Assembly: GCF_002646595.1 (NCBI RefSeq)
Contig: NZ_PDUD01000060.1
Span: forward strand, 1-55,283
Direction of reading: 5' to 3'
Length of the DNA stretch: 55,283 nucleotides
From: Flavilitoribacter nigricans DSM 23189 = NBRC 102662
GTDB lineage: Bacteria; Bacteroidota; Bacteroidia; Chitinophagales; Saprospiraceae
The translations under genes and the position numbers were made by a program. Below the pieces are notes generated by a model. That model saw only the letters and a program-made list of their open reading frames with translations. It was not told where the DNA came from and ran no database searches. Within the stretch, counting starts at the first letter, position 1, and each line of letters begins with the position of its first letter. Of the stretch, positions 18,880 to 26,791 are shown piece after piece.

Positions 18880-20373
18880 ATGAAAAAGTATTTGTATTTA
18901 CTATTCGTAGCCGTTCTAGGCGGTGCGATTGCCCTCGGAGGCGCTAAACTACTGCAAGAAGAAGATTTGGGCCGTTTTGACGATAATCCCGTAACCACGG
19001 CTAAATTTACTAATTATACATCCCCCAGCTATACGACGGCGGTTCCGTCCGAAGGATTTACCACCGCTGCCGAAAGAGTACTGCCCGTGGTGGTGCACAT
19101 TAGAGCCAGCAAGCAGGTTGAAAACAGCGGACGGCAGCTCGACCTGAGAAATATTCCCGCACCTTTCCGTGATTTCTTTGAGCGGCAGGGACCACAAGGA
19201 CAGGCTCCGGGTGGTGACCAGATGCAACAGGGAACCGGATCCGGTGTGATCATTAGTTCCGATGGTTATATCGTCACCAACAACCACGTTGCCGGTGATG
19301 CATCCGAACTACAGGTAACGCTACACGACGGTCGGGTATACGATGCCGAAGTGGTTGGTGCGGACCCCTCTACTGATATCGCGGTGATCAAGATCGATGA
19401 TGCCGCTCTGCCGCACATTAATTTTGCCAATTCCGATGATGTACGGGTCGGTGAATGGGTAGTTGCTGTTGGTAACCCCTTCAACCTGGCGTCTACCGTG
19501 ACTGCCGGTATCGTAAGTGCCAAAGGTCGTAGTATTAATATTCTGCAGGACCAGGCTCCGATTGAATCCTTCATTCAGACCGATGCCGTGGTCAACCCGG
19601 GTAACTCCGGTGGTGCACTGGTGAACCTGAACGGTGACCTGATCGGTATCAATACCGCAATTGCTTCCCCGACGGGAGTATACGCCGGTTACGCTTTTGC
19701 CGTACCGAGTAACATCGCTGCCAAAGTGATCAAAGACCTGAAAGAATTTGGTGTGGTACAACGTGGATATCTGGGTGCCATTATCCGTGGTATCGACGGT
19801 AACTTTGCCAAAGAAAATGACCTTTCCGTAAACGAAGGGGTATACATCCAGGAACTGAATGAAGACGGTGCTGCCGCCGCTGCCGGTATCAAACCGGGTG
19901 ATGTAGTACTGTATGTAGACGAAATGCAGACCAAGACTTCTTCCGCACTGCTGGAAGCTATCGGACGTAAACGTCCGGGTGAAGAAGTGACCCTGACCGT
20001 ACTGAGAAACGGTAATGAACGCGAAATTGACGTTGTTCTACGCAACCGTGAGGGTACAACTGATGTCGTTAAGAAGGGAACACCCGCTCAGGCACTGGCC
20101 GCAATGGGTGCCACTTTTGAAACGATCACCAAAGAAGAAGCCCGTGCCGAAGGAATTGACGGTGGTGTACGCGTAAAAGCAGTAGGTCCGGGTAAACTGG
20201 CCCAACAAACCGAGATCCGCGAGGGTTTTATTATTACCCGGGTGGATAAACAAAAGGTAACCACCAAAGAAGACCTGATCGAGAAACTGGAAAATGTGGA
20301 AGGTGGTCTTCTGCTGGAAGGAAAATATCCCGGCCAGCGCCGAAATGAATACTATGCCATAGGCATGCAATAA
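18880..20373 (+). CDS. HtrA/DegP-family periplasmic serine protease with two PDZ domains
   Basis: 497 residues. The N-terminal hydrophobic segment (YLYLLFVAVLGGAIALGG) acts as signal peptide or anchor. The trypsin-like domain (about 60-270) carries the complete triad: His136 in VTNNHVAG, Asp166 in STDIAVIKID, Ser243 in NPGNSGGALVN. PDZ1 starts near residue 295 (GYLGAIIRGIDGNFAKEN) and contains GIKPGDVVLYVDEMQ. A shorter, more divergent PDZ2 runs from about 400 to the end. Members degrade or refold damaged envelope proteins. The gene is monocistronic and is followed by a terminator. Codon bias is stronger than in neighbours, as expected for an abundant protein. Confidence 0.94.
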   Translation: MKKYLYLLFVAVLGGAIALGGAKLLQEEDLGRFDDNPVTTAKFTNYTSPSYTTAVPSEGFTTAAERVLPVVVHIRASKQVENSGRQLDLRNIPAPFRDFFERQGPQGQAPGGDQMQQGTGSGVIISSDGYIVTNNHVAGDASELQVTLHDGRVYDAEVVGADPSTDIAVIKIDDAALPHINFANSDDVRVGEWVVAVGNPFNLASTVTAGIVSAKGRSINILQDQAPIESFIQTDAVVNPGNSGGALVNLNGDLIGINTAIASPTGVYAGYAFAVPSNIAAKVIKDLKEFGVVQRGYLGAIIRGIDGNFAKENDLSVNEGVYIQELNEDGAAAAAGIKPGDVVLYVDEMQTKTSSALLEAIGRKRPGEEVTLTVLRNGNEREIDVVLRNREGTTDVVKKGTPAQALAAMGATFETITKEEARAEGIDGGVRVKAVGPGKLAQQTEIREGFIITRVDKQKVTTKEDLIEKLENVEGGLLLEGKYPGQRRNEYYAIGMQ

Positions 20374-20435
20374 TGATACTGCTGCAAAAGAAAGGTATGT
20401 AAATATCTTTCTTTTACAGTCGGGTGATTTCAAGG

Positions 20436-20471
20436 GGGAAGAGATCGTAAGATTTCTTCCCTTCTTTTTTT
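20436..20471 (+). terminator. Rho-independent terminator of the HtrA gene
   Basis: An imperfect 11-bp stem (20436-20446 with 20451-20461, tetraloop GTAA) is followed by TTC and seven T. A second A/T-rich hairpin (about 20386-20416) precedes it. Confidence 0.85.
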
Positions 20472-20561
20472 GTGTTTCACATAAATTTAAACTTCAATTC
20501 ATTTCAAAGAGCAAAAAAATAGGCAACTTAGCAGGCATTTAAATCACTTCAGTCCTATACT

Positions 20562-22385
20562 ATGAATATTCGCCTAATTGCCTTTTTACTCTTTCTATCC
20601 CTCCTTGCACCTACGCTCAACGCGCAGGTAGAAGACTTGAACATTAATATTCCCGACGGACCACAACCCTGGTCTTCCCTGGATATCAACCGGTCCGAAA
20701 ACCAGTTTCAGTTCGCTATTGTGACCGACCGTACCGGTGGTCGCCGCCCGGGTGTGTTTTTTACCGGGGTCAAAAAGATCAACCTGCTCCAGCCGGAATT
20801 CGTGATGACGGTGGGGGATCTCATCGACGGTTACACCCAGGACGTACCCGAACTGGATCGTCAGTGGGATGAGTTCGAGGGGTTTATTGACAGCCTGCAG
20901 ATGCCCTTTTTCTATACGCCGGGCAATCACGATATTACCAATGCGGTGATGGACAGTGTCTATCGCGCCCGCGTTGGTCCTACTTTTTATCATTTTGTCT
21001 ACAAGAACGTACTGTTTCTCAGTCTGAACTCGGAAGACCAGTATCGCGGTGCCGGTCGTGGTACCATTTCCGACGAGCAGTACGAATACATCAAGCAAAC
21101 CCTGGCCGAGAACGAGGGGGTGCGCTGGACAATGCTGTTCATGCACCAGCCGCTCTGGCTGCAGAACGATCCGAAACGCTGGCCGGATGTGGAAGCCCTG
21201 CTGGCCGAACGGGATCATACCGTTTTCGTAGGACATGTGCACCACTACGTTCGCTACATGCGCAACAACGGCCGGTATTATACCCTGGCCACTACCGGGG
21301 GCGGCAGCCGTTTGCGGGGGCCGGCTCTCGGAGAATTTGACCACATCACCTGGGTAACCATGACCGAAGAAGGGCCCATCATGGCCAATCTGGCGCTGGA
21401 CGGCATCTATTCGGAAGATCTGGTAACGGAAGCCGGGTATGATTTCATCAGTCGACTTTCGAACAGCTACCCACTCCGTATCGATCCGCTGATCGTGGAC
21501 GGGGATACTTTTGAAAAAGGAAGGGTTCGGGCCGAGATCCGCAACCCGGAGGACCAGCCGGTTTTCGTGCAGTTGAAGCCTGCCTTTAATTTCGACTACG
21601 GCTTTTACGTGCCGCGCGACACCATCACGGTAGCACCCAATAGTGTGGAGGTGATCGAATGGGAACTGGAAAGCCGCCGGGGAGAACGCAAAGTGGAAGA
21701 ATTGGCCGCCCAGCCACTATCAGTAGATCTGACCTACAGCCAGGATGGCTCCCAAATGACCCTGCCTTTCAGCTACTACCTGGCCCCGGATAAACGTCGC
21801 ACTATACCTACTGCCGAAAAAGCTCCCCGGATTGACGGAGAACTTACGGACTGGGCGGACCTGCCCTATTCATTTAGTGGGGCGGATCCAAATAGCCTGC
21901 AGGTGGATTGGGGCATTCGTCAGGACGCAGAGAATATTTACGTGGCGGCCAAAGTCACCGATAATTCCATTCGCGTCCGCGAAGATCTGGCGACTTACCA
22001 GCAGGACTACGTGGCGGTAGTGCTCAATGCCGAACCCATGGCTACCGCGGCCATGCGGAAGGGAGAAGGCTGGTATCGCAACTCCTTTATCCTGGCGGTT
22101 TCTCCGGAGACCGATGAGGTGAAAATGAAAACCCAGTACGAAGATCGCTACGAGTTCAAGGTGCCGTATAAAAGCCGGACAACCGAAGACGGATACGTGC
22201 TGGAAATGGCCCTGCCGCTGTCTTATGTGCGGGAAATTCAGGGCGACAACTGGCGTCATCTGCGGGTTAACGTCACTGTGCTGGACTGGGATGAAGGTTC
22301 GGATGAAAAGCCGATCTATCACTGGCAGCCCGACTGGCGGGGATCGATGAATGAGGTTGGCTCCGGCATGTTCTTCAAAAAATGA
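20562..22385 (+). CDS. Secreted calcineurin-like phosphoesterase with CBM9-like C-terminal domain
   Basis: 607 residues with a signal peptide (MNIRLIAFLLFLSLLAPTLN, then AQ). Residues 45-270 are a metallophosphoesterase: FAIVTDRTGG, MTVGDLIDGY, TPGNHDITN, MHQPLW and VGHVHHY supply the metal ligands, although the first D-x-H motif is replaced by D-x-T. A beta-rich linker domain follows (about 300-400). Residues 415-607 resemble the family-9 carbohydrate-binding/DOMON-like domain (PRIDGELTDWADLP, then ENIYVAAKVTDNSIR, then DGYVLEMALP). The enzyme is therefore probably a periplasmic or extracellular phosphoesterase tethered to a carbohydrate (inference). It stands alone between two terminators. 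Confidence 0.87.
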   Translation: MNIRLIAFLLFLSLLAPTLNAQVEDLNINIPDGPQPWSSLDINRSENQFQFAIVTDRTGGRRPGVFFTGVKKINLLQPEFVMTVGDLIDGYTQDVPELDRQWDEFEGFIDSLQMPFFYTPGNHDITNAVMDSVYRARVGPTFYHFVYKNVLFLSLNSEDQYRGAGRGTISDEQYEYIKQTLAENEGVRWTMLFMHQPLWLQNDPKRWPDVEALLAERDHTVFVGHVHHYVRYMRNNGRYYTLATTGGGSRLRGPALGEFDHITWVTMTEEGPIMANLALDGIYSEDLVTEAGYDFISRLSNSYPLRIDPLIVDGDTFEKGRVRAEIRNPEDQPVFVQLKPAFNFDYGFYVPRDTITVAPNSVEVIEWELESRRGERKVEELAAQPLSVDLTYSQDGSQMTLPFSYYLAPDKRRTIPTAEKAPRIDGELTDWADLPYSFSGADPNSLQVDWGIRQDAENIYVAAKVTDNSIRVREDLATYQQDYVAVVLNAEPMATAAMRKGEGWYRNSFILAVSPETDEVKMKTQYEDRYEFKVPYKSRTTEDGYVLEMALPLSYVREIQGDNWRHLRVNVTVLDWDEGSDEKPIYHWQPDWRGSMNEVGSGMFFKK

Positions 22386-22393
22386 TCCTGTAG

Positions 22394-22426
22394 TTAAATG
22401 GCTATCCGCTTTGGGTAGCCATTTAA
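22394..22426. terminator. Bidirectional terminator between convergent genes
   Basis: A 14-bp stem (22394-22407 with 22413-22426, one mismatch or wobble) lies between the phosphoesterase (+) and the glycosylase (-). It has A-rich and T-rich flanks on both sides. Confidence 0.85.
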
Positions 22427-22435
22427 ATATCTTTT

Positions 22436-23011
22436 TTACTTTTCCAAGATCCTGCTGACCATTTCCTGTAAATAAGGCAATACCTCTTCTCCAAACCATG
22501 AATTTTTGCGCTCCCAGATCTGGTTGCGCGGGGAAGGGTGGGGCAGGGGCAGATAGTTCGGTTGGTAGGCTTCCCAATTCCTTACCGTTTCCGTCAGATT
22601 TTTCCGTCGATCGGCACCGAGGTAACGCTCCAGAGCGTACTGGCCGAATAGTAAGGTCAGTTGTACGTTGGGCATCAGGCGGAGCAGGGGCTCGTGCCAT
22701 TGGGGCGCGCATTCCGGTCGCGGGGGCAGATCGCCCGAACGCCCTTTTCCCGGATAACAAAAGCCCATCGGCAGGATGCCGAAATATTCGGGATCGTAGA
22801 AGGTCGCCTCGTCTACGCCCAGCCATGTCCGGAGTCTTTTACCGCTCGGATCATCCCAGGGAATCCCCGTCTCGTGCACCTTGCGCCCCGGTGCCTGACC
22901 GATGATCAGGACTCTGGAGTGCGGGTGAATATTGAAAACCGGACGGGTGCCGTGCGGCAGATGGGGGGCACAGATGTCGCAGGACCGGGCGGCGGCGATG
23001 GGATCATTCAT
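22436..23011 (-). CDS. Uracil-DNA glycosylase family protein
   Basis: 191 residues of the UDG superfamily. The first active-site region reads VLIIGQAPGRKVHETGIPWDDPSG (a GxAPG motif of the family-4-like branch), and the second motif reads LPLPHPSPRN near residue 155. These enzymes remove uracil or related bases from DNA, but this short form lacks an obvious four-cysteine iron-sulphur set: two cysteines (CDIC, near residue 11) occur at the N-terminus and only one other (in GFCYPG) is seen. The exact activity is therefore uncertain. It converges with the upstream phosphoesterase across a shared terminator, and is divergent from the symporter with a 131-bp gap. Confidence 0.85.
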   Translation of the reverse strand: MNDPIAAARSCDICAPHLPHGTRPVFNIHPHSRVLIIGQAPGRKVHETGIPWDDPSGKRLRTWLGVDEATFYDPEYFGILPMGFCYPGKGRSGDLPPRPECAPQWHEPLLRLMPNVQLTLLFGQYALERYLGADRRKNLTETVRNWEAYQPNYLPLPHPSPRNQIWERKNSWFGEEVLPYLQEMVSRILEK

Positions 23012-23142
23012 AGAATAAAATTAGGTTTTTGGGGAGGGATAAGATACAGGATTTGGAAAAAATGCAGATAAAAAGTCGAGATATAGGATATTTTATAGAT
23101 TTTAGCCTCGATTTATTAGCATCGTAAAACCTTTTACAGAAT

Positions 23143-24777
23143 ATGGGTACTCTTGACATTATTGTATTTATCGTGTACGCCCTGGTGATCATCAGCCTGG
23201 GTTTGTATATGTCTCGAACCAAAGCGGGGGAGGAAAAAACGGCGGAAGATTACTTCCTGGCCGGTAAATCACTTCCCTGGTGGGCCATCGGAGCTTCTTT
23301 GATCGCAGCCAACATCTCCGCCGAGCAAATGATCGGTATGTCCGGTCAGGGATTCGGGGGCATCGGTCTGGCGATCGCTTCCTACGAATTTATGGCAGCA
23401 GTCACGCTGATCATCGTCGCCAAGTATTTCATGCCGATCTTTATCAAGAAAGGCCTGTATACCATTCCGGATTTCGTGGAGCAACGCTTCAGCGTGCAGT
23501 TAAAGACCATTCTGGCCATTTTCTGGATCGCCCTATTTACCTTCATCAACCTGACTACCGTACTACTGCTGGGTTCCATGGCGCTGGATACCATTATCGG
23601 CACCGGTGACGGCAGCTATCTAATGTACGGTATTCTGGGACTGGCCTTTGTGGCAGCTGCCTATTCGCTTTACGGCGGTCTGGCTGCGGTAGCCTGGACA
23701 GACGTGCTGCAGGTCAGCCTGCTGATCCTCGGTGGTTTGATCACGACCTATCTGGCACTGGATAATGTTACGCCGGAAGGGGGTGTGGTAAATGGCCTCA
23801 ACCACGTTTTGGATACGGTACCCGAGAAATTTCACATGATCCTCGATAGTGAGCATCCTTCCTTCAATGAGTTGCCCGGGATAGCCGTGCTGGTCGGTGG
23901 GATGTGGATCGCTAACCTGTATTATTGGGGATTCAACCAGTACATCATTCAACGGGCACTGGCCGCCAAGGATATCGGCGAAGCGCAAAAAGGTCTGGTA
24001 TTTGCCGGTTTCCTGAAGTTACTGATCCCGCTGATCGTAGTGATCCCCGGTATCGTCGCTTACGTATACTACATGCAGCCTGACGGCACGGCGGTGGTAG
24101 ACGGCGCACAGGTGGCGCTGGCGGTGGATTCCCCCTTCGCGGCGAATGATAATGCCTATCCCTGGTTGATCAGTACGTTCATCCCGTCGGGTATCAAGGG
24201 ATTAGTAGTGGCCGCGTTGGCTGCGGCTATCGTTTCCTCTCTGGCCTCGATGATGAACTCCATCTCCACGATCTTTACGATGGACATTTACCGGGAGCAC
24301 TTCAACCCTACGGCCAGCGAAAGCCAGACGGTTAAAGTAGGCCGGATCGCAGCAGCTACTGCCTTGGTCATTGCCATCATCATGGCCCCGCTGCTGAGTA
24401 GCGGTCGCGGTATTTTCAACGTTATTCAGGAATACACCGGACTGGTGAGCCCGGGTATTCTCGCCATATTTATTCTGGGGCTCTTCTGGAAGAAAACCAC
24501 CAACCGGGCGGCTATTCTCGGGGCGATCGGGTCTATCGCTATGGCCCTGATCTTTAAATTCTCCGGAATGGATATGCCCTGGATGAACCAGATGGGACTC
24601 GTCTTCCTGCTGACCTGCGGTCTGATGATCCTGATCAGTTACCTGGAAACCAAAGGCGCGGATGATCCGAAAGGTATTCCACTGACAGCCGGTTTGTTTA
24701 AAACCAGTCAGACTTTTAATATCGGCGCTTTTGTGATCCTGCTGCTTACGGCTATGATCTATGCCATTTTCTGGTAG
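23143..24777 (+). CDS. Sodium:solute symporter (SSS family)
   Basis: 544 residues, about 14 TM helices, inner membrane. Family signatures are visible: LAGKSLPWWAIGASLIAANISAEQMIGMSGQGF in TM1-2, the YSLYGGLAAVAWTDVLQ segment, WGFNQYIIQRALAAKD, and AALAAAIVSSLASMMNSISTIFTMDIY in the second inverted repeat. The pattern is of the vSGLT/SGLT sugar-transporter type, so the substrate may be a sugar or inositol, but that is inference. The downstream hairpin at 24799-24844 is the edge of a repeat array and has no T-run. Confidence 0.92.
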   Translation: MGTLDIIVFIVYALVIISLGLYMSRTKAGEEKTAEDYFLAGKSLPWWAIGASLIAANISAEQMIGMSGQGFGGIGLAIASYEFMAAVTLIIVAKYFMPIFIKKGLYTIPDFVEQRFSVQLKTILAIFWIALFTFINLTTVLLLGSMALDTIIGTGDGSYLMYGILGLAFVAAAYSLYGGLAAVAWTDVLQVSLLILGGLITTYLALDNVTPEGGVVNGLNHVLDTVPEKFHMILDSEHPSFNELPGIAVLVGGMWIANLYYWGFNQYIIQRALAAKDIGEAQKGLVFAGFLKLLIPLIVVIPGIVAYVYYMQPDGTAVVDGAQVALAVDSPFAANDNAYPWLISTFIPSGIKGLVVAALAAAIVSSLASMMNSISTIFTMDIYREHFNPTASESQTVKVGRIAAATALVIAIIMAPLLSSGRGIFNVIQEYTGLVSPGILAIFILGLFWKKTTNRAAILGAIGSIAMALIFKFSGMDMPWMNQMGLVFLLTCGLMILISYLETKGADDPKGIPLTAGLFKTSQTFNIGAFVILLLTAMIYAIFW

Positions 24778-24798
24778 ACCGGCCCCTTGCTGATCTTG

Positions 24799-25640
24799 GG
24801 ACGTTGAGATGGTCACGGGTGCCCGCCCGGACATCTCAACGTCCAACTATTCTTCCATTCTCTCTTCTAGCGTTTGTATCCCAACTTGCACCGGCCATTA
24901 CCCCGGGATAGATGCAGCGCATCGTTCTGCTGATTTTCAATGTTGGTTGATCAGGTCGCTACGCTGTAGCTCTATTTATTTCCATTCCTTTGGGCTGGAA
25001 ATAGTTCGGTGCGCAGCACCTGTGGTTCCGGGATACCCGCCCGGACTTCTCAACGTCCAACGATTATACCTTTTCCCTTTTAACGTTTGTATCTCAACTT
25101 GCACCGGCCATTACCCCGGGATAGATGCAGCGCATCGTCCTTATAATTTTCCCTATCGGTTGATCAGGTCGCTACGCTGTAGCTCTATTTATTTTCATTC
25201 CTTTGGGTTGGAAATAGTTCGGTGCGCTGCACCTGTGGTTCCGGACATTCACACGGGAACCTCAACCTTCAACCATTCTTCCTTTCCTCTGGTAACATAT
25301 GTATCCCAACTTGCACCATCCATTACTCAATGATAGGTGCAGCGCACCGTCCTGCTGATTTTCCATTTGGTTGATCAGGTCGCTACGCTGTAGCTCTATT
25401 TATTTCCATTCCTTTGGGCTGGAAATAGTTCGGTGCGCTGCACCTGTGGTTTCGGGATACCCGCCCGGACTTCTCAACGTCCAACGATTATACCTTTCCC
25501 CTTTTGACGTTTTTATCCCAACTTGCACCAACCATTACTCGATGATAGGTGCAGCGCACCGTTATAGCTCCAAAAAAACGGTATAGATGTTTCGAGGTGC
25601 AGCGCACCGTCCTCTAGGTATTGTCATTTCCTGGATTTGA
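24799..25640. repeat. Array of about four 212-bp intergenic repeats with hairpins
   Basis: The unit recurs with starts of the GTATCCCAACTTGCACC block at 24876, 25089, 25301 and 25513 (periods 213, 212, 212). Each unit holds GATCAGGTCGCTACGCTGTAG (hairpin GCTAC/GTAGC), then a TATTTCCA/TGGAAATA hairpin around CTTTGGG. It also holds copies of a 13-mer GGTGCAGCGCACC and its inverse GGTGCGCTGCACC (near 25011, 25222, 25337, 25434, 25549, 25596). The array opens with a perfect 13-bp hairpin (24799-24811 with 24832-24844). It is non-coding: its open frames merely repeat SLRCSSIYFHSFG. I interpret it as a REP-like dispersed repeat family amplified locally. Confidence 0.85.
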
Positions 25641-25737
25641 AAATTGTAAGTTGTACCGCACCTATGTGGGTAATTGGGGATATCCCCTCCTAGAACTTCC
25701 GCTGGCTCCGCAAATTTTATTTTCCTAATTTTATGGC

Positions 25738-26274
25738 GTGAGCCGATCCATCGCCATATTATTACTCACCTGTTTTCTTTTTCCGCTGCTTGGGCACATT
25801 GTCCTGTTCAAGATTCGGAGGGGACAGCTTCGTCACGAACTGAAAGAAAAACTGGAACACAGCGTTCCCCGGGGAGAATTGGAGCTTATCTCCATTCCTG
25901 CGGAATGGATGGAACATCCTCCGGCTTATTTTCAGCGTACCAAACCAAATGAATTTCGCCTCCACGGCGAAATGTTCGATATCGTTCACCGGGAAGCCAG
26001 AGCCGACACCCTCTTGTTATACTGTCTGGCGGATAAGGCGGAAACGCTGCTCTTTACCCGGCTCGACGAATGGGTAAAACAACAGCATTCCAAGGACCCC
26101 TTTCAGCGGGGACAGACCCTGCAGTGGGAACGGCTCCTGGACAGTTTATTTCCTTCTCTCATTGCTACTCCCGGCATCGCCGACGCTCCGTCGGGACCAT
26201 TTCTCCGGCCTCCGTACCGCTTCTCTTGTTCACCCTGGGAGCGGGAGGCCATCCACCCACCTCCGGAAGCCTGA
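25738..26274 (+). CDS. Membrane-anchored protein of unknown function
   Basis: 178 residues from a GTG start; no ATG is available because the ATG at 25733 runs straight into TGA. An N-terminal hydrophobic segment (IAILLLTCFLFPLLGHIVLF) is followed by a basic stretch and a soluble domain with ELELISIPAEWMEHPPAYFQ and EFRLHGEMFDIVHREARADT. The rest is helical and the C-terminus is Pro-rich. Similar short proteins sit beside TonB receptors in Bacteroidota genomes (loose recollection), and a heme-type receptor lies 517 bp downstream, so a link to metal or heme uptake is possible but unproven. Confidence 0.6.
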   Translation: MSRSIAILLLTCFLFPLLGHIVLFKIRRGQLRHELKEKLEHSVPRGELELISIPAEWMEHPPAYFQRTKPNEFRLHGEMFDIVHREARADTLLLYCLADKAETLLFTRLDEWVKQQHSKDPFQRGQTLQWERLLDSLFPSLIATPGIADAPSGPFLRPPYRFSCSPWEREAIHPPPEA

Positions 26275-26791
26275 TCGTCATTCGGTCTGTAGCCGGATAA
26301 TAGCAACATTTCCTGTTTTAAATAATTCTCCTGTCGGTAGCCGGTCGCAGACCATTTCGTTTGCGTACCGTAAAACCGGTATGGGGGCATTGATCTTAAC
26401 CGCCGGTTCGGTCGATACCGGACGCATTGCGCTGGCATGCAGACCATTGCCGGCGCAGCGAAGTGGTGTAAGATTCATTCCCATACCGGCACTGATCATC
26501 GGGACTGCACATGACCGTTTCCGGATAAGGGAACAAAGGGTCACCCGTGAATAGTCCGGAAGATCACGGTCCGGCCGGAGGATACCTGTACAACCGGAAG
26601 TGACCTGAAGATTGATCAGCGGATCGTAGCCATCGGAAATCCAACGTAGGATTTGGTGGCAGGAACGCTGTGTCTTCCATCTGGGCAGGATGCTGAAATG
26701 GACGATTCGCAGGAGTAGGATCGATAGCCAGATCCCGTTCCTGATCCATACCTTCAGGTAGCTTCCTACTTAAAAGTAGTTAACTATTCGT
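26275..26791. other. Intergenic region ahead of the TonB receptor
   Basis: This 517-bp stretch has no gene I can defend. On the minus strand a frame stays open from about 26775 to 26278, but only GTG 26544 could start it and the translation matches nothing I know. Decayed coding sequence is possible. The last bases include a perfect palindrome (26766-26779), listed separately. Confidence 0.4.
26766..26779. promoter_or_regulatory. Palindrome 12 bp before the TonB receptor start
   Basis: CTACTTAAAAGTAG is a perfect 6-2-6 inverted repeat directly upstream of ATG 26792. Its position fits an operator, for example for a metal-responsive repressor; the regulator is unknown. Confidence 0.35.

Noticed and set aside
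24809-25586. Plus-strand open frames rich in SLRCSSIYFHSFG repeats
   Set aside because: They are translations of the 212-bp non-coding repeat array; no start context, domain or codon bias supports a protein.
24799-25640. CRISPR array
   Set aside because: The unit is about 212 bp with hairpins and no short repeat/spacer alternation; no cas gene nearby.
26278-26544. Minus-strand frame of 88 codons starting at GTG
   Set aside because: No recognisable motif, no ATG, and equally long frames exist on the other strand; treated as unexplained intergenic sequence.
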